DNA of 64,000 nt from Micromonospora chalcea (GTDB taxonomy: Bacteria; Actinomycetota; Actinomycetes; Mycobacteriales; Micromonosporaceae): NCBI RefSeq assembly GCF_002926165.1, contig NZ_MAGP01000176.1:1-64000 (forward strand). Reading direction: 5' to 3'. The translations under genes were made by a program, and so were the position numbers. Under the pieces are notes generated by a model that was not told the origin of the DNA, did no database searches, and saw only the letters and a list, made by a program, of their open reading frames with translations. The first letter of the stretch is position 1. The number at the start of each line of letters is the position of its first letter. Positions 25,975 to 33,804 of this stretch are shown here, in pieces.

Positions 25975-26409
25975 ATGACCGCACCCCGGAACAGTCATGT
26001 TCGATCCTTCTCGCCAGGCGCCCGTGGCGGCGCCGATGCTTCTCGCGCGACGCCCCCGCGGCCATCGGTGAAGCGCTCACGGATCGGGGGCGTCTGGGTC
26101 GCTGCCGTGGTGTTCGCGTTCGTGCTCCTGCTGCTCCTGGTCTTCGTACTGCAGAACGGGCAACGTGCCGAGGTGTCGTTCCTCGGCGCTCACGGCACCT
26201 TGCCGATGGGGGTGGCGCTGCTGCTGGCCGCGGTCTTCGGGGTCCTGCTCGTCGCCCTGCCCGGCACCGCCCGGATCGTGCAGTTGAGGATGCTCGGCCA
26301 TGCCGGCACGCGGCCCGACGGCCCGGCCGGGTCCGGTCCGACCCCTCCGTCGACGACCGGCATCGCTGGCGTCCCGCTGCCGCCCCGCCCGACCCGGGAG
26401 GACGGATGA
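25975..26409 (+). CDS. LapA-like (DUF1049) membrane protein
   Basis: A 144-residue protein. A basic N-terminus is followed by two hydrophobic spans (about 43-63 VAAVVFAFVLLLLLVFVLQN and about 80-100). The linker QNGQRAEVSFLGAHGTLPMG is the DUF1049/LapA signature, QN...V...F in a two-span hairpin. The C-terminus is Pro-rich and cytoplasmic. LapA proteins are linked to lipopolysaccharide or envelope assembly in Gram-negatives; the actinobacterial role is unknown. ATG25975 was chosen because the domain follows directly. It is co-directional with the DUF5994 gene 3 nt downstream. Confidence 0.75.
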   Translation: MTAPRNSHVRSFSPGARGGADASRATPPRPSVKRSRIGGVWVAAVVFAFVLLLLLVFVLQNGQRAEVSFLGAHGTLPMGVALLLAAVFGVLLVALPGTARIVQLRMLGHAGTRPDGPAGSGPTPPSTTGIAGVPLPPRPTREDG

Positions 26410-26412
26410 GCC

Positions 26413-26991
26413 ATGTCCGTCACCACGCGACGATTCGCCACGACCCCCGGGCTGGCGCCGTCCTCGCCCCGGCTGGTCCTCGCCCCTGTCCGGGCTCGGG
26501 CGGTCCTGGACGGCGGGTGGTGGCCGCGCTCCCGGGACCCCGCCGCCGAACTACCCGGTCTCGTCCTCGCCCTGTCCGAACGCCACGGTCGGATCCGGCA
26601 TCTCATGCTCAACCTCCGCACCTGGGACAGCAGATTCCGCCGGTTGCCCGTCGGACCGGACGTGGTCCGGATCGGCTGGTTCGACACCCTCGATCCGGCC
26701 CTGCTGGTCGCCACCACCGGCCGCGACGTTCAGGTCGACCTGCTGGTGGTGCCGCCCGGCACGCCACGCGCGGCAGCCGAGTGGGCGATGGCGACCGCCG
26801 CCGACCCGACCAACCTCAGGCACGCGCCCGACATCCTGGCCAACGCACCGGTTGGGCCCCGGGCCGCGGCGACGACCGGCTCCGACGCGGACGCGGTGTG
26901 GGACAACGAAGGGGGCAGCACCGCTCCGATCGGCCGCCACCCCGTCAATGACCCCCACACCATCCCTCCCCGGACCGGCATGCCCTCATGA
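26413..26991 (+). CDS. DUF5994 family protein
   Basis: A 192-residue cytoplasmic protein with the actinobacterial DUF5994 pattern: LDGGWWPRSRDPAAELPGLV near residue 35, IRHLMLNLRTWDSR, VRIGWFDTLDP and DLLVVPPGTP. The function is unknown; the family is widespread in actinobacteria. The tail after about residue 140 is low complexity. It starts three bases after the lapA-like stop, and its stop overlaps the start of the slipin remnant (ATGA), so a former three-gene operon is visible. Confidence 0.75.
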   Translation: MSVTTRRFATTPGLAPSSPRLVLAPVRARAVLDGGWWPRSRDPAAELPGLVLALSERHGRIRHLMLNLRTWDSRFRRLPVGPDVVRIGWFDTLDPALLVATTGRDVQVDLLVVPPGTPRAAAEWAMATAADPTNLRHAPDILANAPVGPRAAATTGSDADAVWDNEGGSTAPIGRHPVNDPHTIPPRTGMPS

Positions 26992-27170
26992 ACGCTCTGC
27001 AGACAGTCGTCGCGATCGCGACAGTGGCGGTCGGCGTCATCGGTCTCGACACCGCCGCCCGAGCGGTGCGGGTCGTCCAGCAGTACGAGCGCGGTGTGGT
27101 GTTCCGCTTCGGTCCCCGGGGTCGACCGGCTGGTGACCATCGACCTGACCGGCGCACCTCGGCGCGAGCC
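26988..27170 (+). pseudogene. Slipin / SPFH-domain protein, N-terminal remnant
   Basis: MNALQTVVAIATVAVGVIGL gives the single N-terminal membrane span, and VRVVQQYERGVVFRFG is the canonical start of the SPFH (stomatin, band 7) domain. The frame then collapses after FRFG. A few residues of the following strand (DRLVTIDLTGAP, compare DRMVRVDLR in intact slipins) appear in another frame near 27127. The other 200 or so residues are missing and the sequence runs into a sigma-factor fragment on the opposite strand. It is a truncated gene. Confidence 0.7.
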
Positions 27171-27330
27171 GCCACACCTCGACGAACACCGCCCGGGTCA
27201 CCGCGACGGCGACCGACGGGCGGCCACCAACCTCACACACCTGGATGGACTCAACGCGGACGAGACGGCGGTAGAGGCGACCGAAGGCGGCCCGGTCACG
27301 GTCGGCGACCCGCTTGACGAGGTCGTTCAC
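27140..27330 (-). pseudogene. ECF sigma factor (SigK-like), N-terminal remnant
   Basis: From a GTG at 27330 the frame reads MNDLVKRVADRDRAAFGRLY, then VTRAVFVEVWRLAPR. These are the two helices of sigma region 2 of group 4 sigma factors (compare DQEAFEALYDRLA and TQEVFLEVWRLA), but with the sequence between them altered and regions 2.4 to 4 missing. It abuts the slipin fragment tail to tail. Confidence 0.55.
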
Positions 27331-28079
27331 GGATTCCGGGCCAGGACGACCTAGACAGGGGAAACAGGCATCCGATGCTCCTGGTGGTGTGCCTGCGGCT
27401 GGGTCATCACCAGGGGACCAGGGCGGTCGTTACGCGCCACCCTACGCCATCGCGCCGGTCATCCCCTGCGGCGACGGCGATGGTTCCCGGCCGCCGGTAG
27501 GGCGTTTCTCCGACCGATCGGCCGTCTGGTCGTGATGTAGCTCCGGCCCTCGATGGCAGTCGACCGCCCCGACGGACTGTGGAGTTCGCCCTGAAGGCAC
27601 CCGTCTGTCACGGACCAGGCGCGAAGGCTGGTGAAGCCGTCCCCCGTCCCGACGATGTCCTTGCCGTGGTCGGCGAGGACGCCCGGTCGGCCCGTCGGCC
27701 ATCAGTGGCGCCGGCCGTTCGGTAGGGCTCGACGGCCTGCACCGCGACAGCACCCCGACCCGCGCCGTCGACCGAACCGCACAGCCACACGAGGACGTGA
27801 TCCGCGTACTGGACACACTGCCGCAGACCAGGGAGCACCTCGAAGTCCAACTCGCCGCCGCCGACGTCGTGCACCCGACGTACGTGACGGAAGCGGGGTA
27901 TCCTGATGGCCCTGTAGTTCACATCCGCCGTATCGGGTGTGGCGAATCGGCGTCGAGCAATGGCGTTGGTCCCGGCTCCATCCAGTGGGGTCCGTGCAGC
28001 GGCCCGCGACGCGCGGGCTGCCACCCGCGCGCCCGCCCCGGCTCCTCGACGGGTGCGCCGGCCGTGAGGACCTGACGCC
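27331..28079. other. 749-nt gap with no recognisable gene
   Basis: Frames on both strands are short and of low complexity. A plus-strand stretch near 27797-27960 (VLDTLPQTREHLEVQLAAAD) has protein-like composition but no start, stop or family context. The segment next to the ANTAR gene probably holds its promoter. Confidence 0.35.
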
Positions 28080-28796
28080 ATGACCCGGCCACCGACGGAC
28101 CCCGCCGACGCCTTCGCCGAACTCAACGGCACCAAGCTCGGCGAGCTCGACCTCGACGACGTCCTGCAACACGTCGCCGACCTCGCCAAACGCGTCCTGC
28201 CCACACCGGTTGAGGTCTGGGTCACGCTCGTCCGTGGTGGGACCGGGCACACCCCGCTGTCCACCCACAACCCGGTCCGCGGCGTGAACGAGCGGCAGTA
28301 CGCCCAGGCGCGCCACCCCTGCCGGGACGCCGCCGCCATCGGCCACATCCTGCCGGTATCCGACCCCACCGCCGAGGACCGCCGGCCCGACCGGACCGAA
28401 CGCGGATCGAAAACGGGCGTGGGCAGTTCCGTGTCGATCGGCCTGCCGACACAGGGGGCGGTCGTCGGCGCACTCAACGTCTACGCCCGCACACCGCACG
28501 CCTTCGACGACGACACCATCAAGATCCTGGAGACCTTCGCAGCGTACGCCGCCGTCGCCCTGGCCAACACGCACCTCTATGACATCACCGCCGCGCTGGC
28601 TCGGCGAATGCAGGAGACGATGGCCGGCCGCGTGGCCGTCGAGCAGGCCAAGGGCATCATCATGGCCGAACGCCACTGCACCCCCACCGAGGCGTTCGCA
28701 ATCCTGACCAAGGTGTCACAAGACACCAACGACACGATCGGCGAAGCGGCACAGGCCATGGTCAACGGGGCAGCCAGAACTTCATCCACGTCCTGA
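28080..28796 (+). CDS. GAF-ANTAR regulator
   Basis: A 238-residue protein. GAF domain: LDDVLQHVADLAKRVLP, VGSSVSIGLPTQGAVVGALN and TIKILETFAAYAAVALANTH. ANTAR domain: AGRVAVEQAKGIIMAERHCT, PTEAFAILTKVSQDTND. It is the third GAF-ANTAR gene within 5 kb and is on the opposite strand from the other two. It is the most canonical of the three, with the conserved EQAKG-I motif intact. It should bind a two-hairpin RNA antiterminator; no such leader is identified here. Confidence 0.9.
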   Translation: MTRPPTDPADAFAELNGTKLGELDLDDVLQHVADLAKRVLPTPVEVWVTLVRGGTGHTPLSTHNPVRGVNERQYAQARHPCRDAAAIGHILPVSDPTAEDRRPDRTERGSKTGVGSSVSIGLPTQGAVVGALNVYARTPHAFDDDTIKILETFAAYAAVALANTHLYDITAALARRMQETMAGRVAVEQAKGIIMAERHCTPTEAFAILTKVSQDTNDTIGEAAQAMVNGAARTSSTS

Positions 28797-28810
28797 TCAC
28801 CCTCGCAGCG

Positions 28811-29443
28811 TCAAGAATTCTCTCGTGGTAGCCAACCGAGAAAGCGCTGTTGCAGATCCTCTTTGTCGATGCGAGCCAGGTCGGAAAGGGCTGCGGTGAA
28901 GCACGAGCCAAGATAGATGCCGAGCGCGGGTCGGCTTCCGCCGAATTCTGCGAGGAGTTGGTTCCGCTTGATGGCGCAAGGCCATTCGTGGGCGCAGCCG
29001 CTGCAGGCCCACGTGGGTGGCATCGGTAGGTGCGACACCGACCCAGGGGTGGCGGGTCGCGGTGGCCTGGAACGGTGGGACTTCCAGTAGGGGCGGCGAT
29101 CATTCGCGACAGGTAGGTGACAGTTCGCGGCGACGAAAGTGGCACCCGCACGCACCAGGACTTCAGGGCCGGGCTGTAGGGCAAGGAGAGCCGTGAGTGT
29201 GTGGTGGGCAAGGACGTCGAGTCCGTCACGATCGATGTTCAGCGTCCTGCACAGTGATGCGAGCAAGAGCGGCCCTGGCCAGGTGCTATCGGACACGATA
29301 CAAGTGATCATGTCATAGAGGAGAACGCCGACGGCCTCAGCATGTTCGGTGAGAGCCGGCGGGGCCTCGGAATCCTGGCTGATAGCGCGAATGGCTTGGT
29401 TGACGGTGCCACGGATGATCGGATTGCCGCGTTCCAGATCCAT
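28811..29443 (-). CDS. Conserved actinobacterial protein of unknown function (210 aa)
   Basis: The C-terminal half carries a recurrent actinobacterial pattern: MPPTWACSGCAHEWPCAIKR, with paired Cys that could bind a metal, then LAEFGGSRPALGIYLGSCFT and a final FLGWLPR. Short proteins with this ending are often annotated as flavin reductase, which I regard as unsupported. The N-terminal half (about 1-100) is helical and Leu/Ala-rich. It converges on the GAF-ANTAR gene with a 14-nt gap. Start ATG29443 gives the full helical region. Confidence 0.6.
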   Translation of the reverse strand: MDLERGNPIIRGTVNQAIRAISQDSEAPPALTEHAEAVGVLLYDMITCIVSDSTWPGPLLLASLCRTLNIDRDGLDVLAHHTLTALLALQPGPEVLVRAGATFVAANCHLPVANDRRPYWKSHRSRPPRPATPGSVSHLPMPPTWACSGCAHEWPCAIKRNQLLAEFGGSRPALGIYLGSCFTAALSDLARIDKEDLQQRFLGWLPRENS

Positions 29444-30081
29444 CTGTGCAACTCCTTGGCATCAGCGACCGGATGTTACGTCGCAGAGACGTCTGAACTG
29501 GTCTCGATAACCCCACCCCATGAGCTGACAGTCCGCTGCCTGGCGAGACTCGTCAGATGCTCCCTTGTGCGACCCTCCGAACTGGTCGTACTCACGGGGC
29601 GGCCGTGCGGAACGCGCTGGTTGGATCCGAACACCGTCGGGACGCACGGCGAGCCTGACCACTCCGCGTACGGTGGACCCGGCGACCTCGTCCACGCGGG
29701 TCACCGGCGCGCCCGCTGCCGGACGTGGTCAGGCGACAGCCAGCACGACGAGCAGGCTGCCACGACGGGAGTGACGATCGGGCCACGCCCGAGCGGGCTG
29801 ACGGCGATGGCGCCTGAACCACCGGACGCTCGGGCGCCACGCTCACCGTACGCCCTCCCATCTGGACATGCACCGCACCGGGCCGGCTCTTCCCGCGCAC
29901 GTCGCCCCGCTCAACGGCATTCCGCAGTGTGGTACGCCAACCCACTCAAGGAGAAAAAGAACCACTTTGCCTTATCGTTTCCGCTCCTCACCCTAAAATC
30001 ACTCAGGGAATTCTCACCGTTTTCCCCACCACGAATTGCTCGTCAGTCCGGAAAGTTCCGAGACCAGTGAAGGGGAGCCCG
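29444..30081. other. Intergenic region with an AT-rich promoter-like end
   Basis: No gene is convincing. The last 150 nt (about 29935-30060) are clearly lower in GC than the surroundings, with runs such as GGAGAAAAAGAACCACTTTG. This probably forms the promoter and leader of the ltrA-like gene. Confidence 0.45.
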
Positions 30082-31263
30082 ATGACGGCCGACCGAGCGG
30101 TAGGGCTGGCCCGGGAGGAGGAGGGACCGCAGCGGGCAACCCTGCTGGAACTGTTTCTCGATCTGGTCTTCGTGGCCGCGCTCGCCCTGACGTCACGAAC
30201 CCTGGCTCAGCGTCTCGACTGGGTCGGGGTCTCTCAGACCGTGGTACTACTGTTGGCGATCTGGTGGGTCTGGTCCGCCACGGCGCTGGTCACCGACCTC
30301 TACCACGCGCAGCGGCCTCCCATCTTCGTCATGACGCTCTGGGTGATGCTCGGAACCCTGCTGATGGCTGGCACGCTGCCCGGCGCTTTCTCCGACCATG
30401 CCCTGGTCTTCGCGGGCGCATACGTGGCGATCCACCTGGGACGTGGCATCTTCCTCGTCGCCGCACTGCGCAACCGGGCGGCGCACCTGCGCCCCAGCCG
30501 ATTCGTCTTCTGGTCCCTCGTGTCCGCGGTGCCGTGGATCGCCGGCGGATTCGTGGCAGGCTCGGCACGGGGCCTGCTGTGGACCGCGGCGCTCGCCATC
30601 GACTACGGGTCAGCCTGGCTCCGCTATCCCACGCCCCGGCTCGGTCGGATACCCACATCCCGGTACACGGTGGCGGCCGACCACTTGGCGGAGCGCTACC
30701 AGCAATTCTTCACCCTCGCCCTCGGCGATCTGGTCCTCCTCACCACGATGACCTACGCCGACAACGACGCGACAATCAGCCGCACCGCGGCGCTCCTACT
30801 GGCCTTCGCCGTCACCGCGCTGCTGTGGCAGATCTACGTCCACCGCGCCGGAGCCCTGTTGAAGGCCACCATCGAGTCCTCTCGAGATCCAGGCGGATTC
30901 GTGCGGTCCGCAGCCAACACCCACCTGCTCATGGTGGCCGGCGTCGTCGCCGCCTCCGCCGGCTTCGAAGTCGTCATCGCCCACCCCACCGATCACACCA
31001 CCCCCTGGCTGGCCGGCGTCATCCTCGGCGGCCCCGCATTGTTCCTGGCCGGACGAGCCCGCTTCGAGTACGAGGTGTTCAGCCGCGTGTCACCTTCCAG
31101 GCTGGTCGCGCTGCTCACGCTGATCGTCGCCGGCGCCGCGCTGGTGCTCGTACCCGCCCTGGTGCCCGCCCTCACCGCCACCCTCGTCCTGGCAGGTGTC
31201 GCCATCGCGGACGGCGTCCGGGCCCGTGGGAACCCGCCCGAGCAACCAAGTCCCTCTCTGTAG
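30082..31263 (+). CDS. Low-temperature-requirement protein A (LtrA) family membrane protein
   Basis: A 393-residue multi-span membrane protein of the LtrA family (PF06772). The signature LLELFLDLVFVAALALTSRT follows the short N-terminus. About ten hydrophobic segments follow, with the conserved central YQQFFTLALGDLVLLTTM between spans. Many LtrA genes in actinobacteria are of unknown role; the name comes from a Listeria cold-growth phenotype. ATG30082 follows AAGGGGAG by 6-8 nt, so the longer open frame upstream is not used. It stands alone. Confidence 0.88.
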   Translation: MTADRAVGLAREEEGPQRATLLELFLDLVFVAALALTSRTLAQRLDWVGVSQTVVLLLAIWWVWSATALVTDLYHAQRPPIFVMTLWVMLGTLLMAGTLPGAFSDHALVFAGAYVAIHLGRGIFLVAALRNRAAHLRPSRFVFWSLVSAVPWIAGGFVAGSARGLLWTAALAIDYGSAWLRYPTPRLGRIPTSRYTVAADHLAERYQQFFTLALGDLVLLTTMTYADNDATISRTAALLLAFAVTALLWQIYVHRAGALLKATIESSRDPGGFVRSAANTHLLMVAGVVAASAGFEVVIAHPTDHTTPWLAGVILGGPALFLAGRARFEYEVFSRVSPSRLVALLTLIVAGAALVLVPALVPALTATLVLAGVAIADGVRARGNPPEQPSPSL

Positions 31264-31313
31264 CTGCGGGCGCGGGGGCCATTCACACCAAGCTCCGTCA
31301 GGAACCGGTTCCT

Positions 31314-31344
31314 CGGCTGATCCTCAGCAGGCGATCACAGCAAC
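31314..31344 (+). repeat. 31-nt direct repeat, copy 1
   Basis: The sequence begins CGGCTGATCCTCAGCAGGCG and ends CACAGCAAC. It matches 33322-33352 at 27 of 31 positions in the same orientation. The central GCTGAtcTCAGC palindrome resembles the target of the IS256 element at 13938. Confidence 0.5.
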
Positions 31345-31356
31345 ACCTGCCTGCTA

Positions 31357-31587
31357 CACACGCAGGCAGAAGACACAATCGGCAGCGAGGTCCGCCGAGG
31401 GCTCGCCGGACTCGTCATCAACCACCACCCCGCCGCACCCCGCGACAAGTACGACCAGCTCCGCGCCATCCTGCACAACGCCGCCCGCACCGGCCTCGAC
31501 GCGCAGAACCGGACCGGCTACCCGGCCCCTCCGCTGGACGCGTTTCTGCCGGCGGTGTGGCGGCGCGATCCTCGACGCAGTCCTTGA
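31357..31587 (+). pseudogene. Reverse transcriptase fragment (region near C-terminus)
   Basis: The plus-strand frame reads EVRRGLAGLVINHHPAAPRD, KYDQLRAILHNAARTGLDAQ and NRTGYP. This matches a segment conserved in bacterial retron/group II-like reverse transcriptases just after the catalytic palm, where the pattern is TGLVVN...PR.EYD.LRA.LHNC...G...QNR.GHP..R. Neither the YxDD catalytic site nor a start codon is present, and the frame stops soon after. It is therefore a relic of a retroelement or a defence RT. It begins 13 nt after repeat copy 1. Confidence 0.55.
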
Positions 31588-31701
31588 CCAGGGGATGTGA
31601 AAGCAACAGGGTGGGCGGCGATGACCGCGCTGCCACCGGGGCTGACCCGCGAGTGACGATCAAACCAGGACCGAGTCGTCCGAAGGTTCGCAAACCTCTG
31701 G

Positions 31702-32487
31702 TCATTGGATCGGTAGCCGGACGGTGTTCGGGTCGACGAGCGTGACGCCGGTGACAGTGCGCACGTGCAGCTTGCTGCCGGCGAACTCGCCACGATCGCT
31801 GGGCCACCACACACCCCAGACACCGTTCCTCAGCGTGGCGCTCACTCGAAGTCCATTGGCCAGGACCACGTCGACGCCGGCCACAGCGGCACCGCTCAGG
31901 CCGTACATCTGAAAGGCTTGGATGCCGCCCTCTGGCGGCTTCTCCCAGACGCCGCCGAGCACCAGCACGGCACTGTCCTGGGGCTTGGTGAACGGTTTGT
32001 CGGAGACGGTGGCCGCCATGAGGTTGAGCCCGTTGCGCCCATCGGCCTTCAGACCAGACAGGGCGATCAAGGGGTCCCTGGAGGTGCCGCTGCCCATCGA
32101 GACATCGACGCAGTAGGTGAAACCGCCGCGTCGATCGACCAGCACCTCCCGTCGGGCCGCGGCCTCCGGGCGCGCCGGGACACCTCCGACGCCCACCCCG
32201 CCGACGCCGAGGTCGCTGCATTTCGAAGCCCAGCCCTCGATCTCCTCGTCCGAGGCGGTCAGTGGTGGAGCGGCCTGCGGGACGGGCGTCCAAGCAGCAT
32301 AATTCTGCTGCGGTGGATCGGGGGCGAGCGCCACGAAGCCCGCTGCAGCGGTCAGGGCAGCGAGGCCACCAGCTACGGCGATGCGACGGTTCCGACTCGG
32401 CACAGCCCCACGCGAGGCCTGAGCAACCAGCATTCGCCGAACGTCGGCCTGGCGCTGCGGGTCCGGGCGGGATCGCAGCTCAGTCAT
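31702..32487 (-). CDS. Probable anti-sigma / membrane partner of ECF sigma factor
   Basis: A 261-residue protein. There is a short cytoplasmic N-terminus (MTELRSRPDPQRQADVRRML), one membrane span (about 37-55, IAVAGGLAALTAAAGFVAL) and a large external domain with paired Cys. No zinc-binding anti-sigma motif (HxxxCxxC) is present. Its role as anti-sigma factor is inferred from the ATGA overlap with the sigma gene and from the same arrangement in the second pair at 37581-39333. The external domain could sense an envelope signal. Confidence 0.65.
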   Translation of the reverse strand: MTELRSRPDPQRQADVRRMLVAQASRGAVPSRNRRIAVAGGLAALTAAAGFVALAPDPPQQNYAAWTPVPQAAPPLTASDEEIEGWASKCSDLGVGGVGVGGVPARPEAAARREVLVDRRGGFTYCVDVSMGSGTSRDPLIALSGLKADGRNGLNLMAATVSDKPFTKPQDSAVLVLGGVWEKPPEGGIQAFQMYGLSGAAVAGVDVVLANGLRVSATLRNGVWGVWWPSDRGEFAGSKLHVRTVTGVTLVDPNTVRLPIQ

Positions 32488-33113
32488 GACATCTCCTGTC
32501 GCTGTGTCGGGGTGGCGACTGGGCAGGTCGCGGGATCGGCAATGCTTATTGAGCCTGTCTCGGCATCGAGCCGGGACCGGGCCCGCGACAACCGTGATCG
32601 GACGGTGCCCACCGGTACGCCGAGCGCTACTGCCGCCTCGGCATATGTGAGGCCCTGCCAGACACAGAGCAGCAACACGTCGCGGTCGGGCGGCCTGAGT
32701 CGCTCGAGGGCTGCCCGCAATCGGGCCAGGTGTCGCTCGTCGTCGAGCCGGCCGGCGACCTCCTCGGCGTGGTCGGGCGTGGTCGAAGCGGGTGCCAGCC
32801 GTTCCAGCGCCCGTCGATGCCGCACCGCGGTCCGCCAGCGATGCTGAATTGTCCGGCGAGCGATCCCGTACAACCACGGCAGCGCGTTGCCATCGACCAG
32901 CTCGACCTCACCCCGCCGACGCCACGCCTCCAGGAACACGATGGAGACCAGATCATCGGCGGCGTCGATCGAGCCGGTCCGGCGGGCACAGAATGCCCGG
33001 ACGGCCCCGCCGTGCCGGTCAAAGAGCACACCGAAGCACTCGGCCTCCCCTTGGCGTGCCCGCTGCCACAGCTCGCCGTCGTCGGCCCGGATCATGTCCG
33101 CCGTCTCGCTCAC
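32484..33113 (-). CDS. ECF RNA polymerase sigma factor (SigE family-like)
   Basis: A 209-residue group 4 sigma factor. Region 2: CFGVLFDRHGGAVRAFCARR, then DAADDLVSIVFLEAWRRR and LPWLYGIARRTIQHRWRT. Region 4: LERLRPPDRDVLLLCVWQGL, TYAEAAVALGVPVGTVRSRL. The stop overlaps the start of the membrane partner gene (ATGA), a standard sigma/anti-sigma operon. The pair lies between two 31-nt direct repeats and just left of a broken tRNA gene. Confidence 0.9.
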   Translation of the reverse strand: MSETADMIRADDGELWQRARQGEAECFGVLFDRHGGAVRAFCARRTGSIDAADDLVSIVFLEAWRRRGEVELVDGNALPWLYGIARRTIQHRWRTAVRHRRALERLAPASTTPDHAEEVAGRLDDERHLARLRAALERLRPPDRDVLLLCVWQGLTYAEAAVALGVPVGTVRSRLSRARSRLDAETGSISIADPATCPVATPTQRQEMS

Positions 33114-33321
33114 ACTCTCTTATGACCGTCGCGCCCGTCAGGTTCCACTTCTGGTAGCACTAGTCGGCCATCACCATCCGGCACGCGCAGCCAAACTCGC
33201 CACGCTGCTGGCCCACGCTCTCACGGCACCGTAGACTGACGCGGCGCGGCAGCTTCGCCGGATTCCGGCAAGGACGCGTCGAACCGAACGAACCGCGGCC
33301 TGAGCAGGACTTGCGCCCGTT

Positions 33322-33352
33322 CGGCTGATCTTCGGCAAGCGAGCACAGCAAC
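33322..33352 (+). repeat. 31-nt direct repeat, copy 2
   Basis: It begins CGGCTGATCTTCGGCAAGCG and ends CACAGCAAC, matching copy 1 at 31314-31344 with four differences. It lies 80 nt from the broken tRNA-Arg end. Confidence 0.5.
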
Positions 33353-33432
33353 GCGCACGTGCGACCTACTAACGTGAGAACAGAATAGGAACCCGCAGGT
33401 AGTCAGCCTTCGGGCACAGATAGAGCGTCGTC

Positions 33433-33470
33433 TTAGGAAACCGATGCTCTATCCCCTGAGCTACGAGGGC
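33433..33470 (-). pseudogene. tRNA-Arg(CCU), 5' half only
   Basis: Reading leftward from 33470 the sequence is the first 38 nt of an actinobacterial tRNA-Arg(CCU): acceptor strand GCCCTCG, TA, D-stem GCTC with its partner GAGC, A26, anticodon strand TCGGT and loop TTCCTAA with anticodon CCT. After 33433 the expected ACCGA pairing strand is replaced by GACGA, and the T-arm and 3' acceptor strand are missing. A TAGACT box lies about 14 nt upstream, so the promoter side is native and the left side is foreign or rearranged. Such a break at the anticodon loop is typical of tRNA attachment sites. Confidence 0.8.
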
Positions 33471-33480
33471 GCGAGGGCAC

Positions 33481-33804
33481 AGTCTAGCGACCTGGGGTTC
33501 ACCTGGGGTGGCAGGGAGTGGCCCCCGTTCACCCATGTTCCCCGGACCGCCGTTCTCCCAGCCCAGGAGCACACCTGAGCACACGAACCCCGGTTTGCGG
33601 CCGGCGGTCGGCCATGGTGACCCTCGTTGGCACCGGTCCACCCCGGTCGGCATCCGCTGGAGGAGTCTCCAGGTGACTCTGGTTGATCTTGGCGGGCAGG
33701 ATGAAGTGGCCGGCGTCGACTGTCTGGGGCGTCACGCTGGCACGCCGCACCGGCCCTCCACGATCCTCGCCACACCTTGGCGACGGTTAGCGGGGAACCA
33801 TGCG
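33481..33804. other. Spacer right of the broken tRNA
   Basis: It contains the tRNA promoter side and GC-rich sequence with no gene. I found no integrase or excisionase remnant. Confidence 0.4.

Noticed and set aside
27797..28075. Plus-strand frame upstream of the third GAF-ANTAR gene
   Set aside because: The first 30 residues look protein-like but the rest is low complexity and no family fits; left as intergenic.
29342..30070. 242-residue plus-strand frame before the ltrA-like gene
   Set aside because: It crosses a coding gene on the other strand and an AT-rich promoter region with changed composition; no family resemblance.
33369..33653. Open frame on the minus strand containing ALVAQGIEHRFPKT
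   Set aside because: This peptide is the translation of tRNA-Arg sequence, and the frame has no independent coding support.
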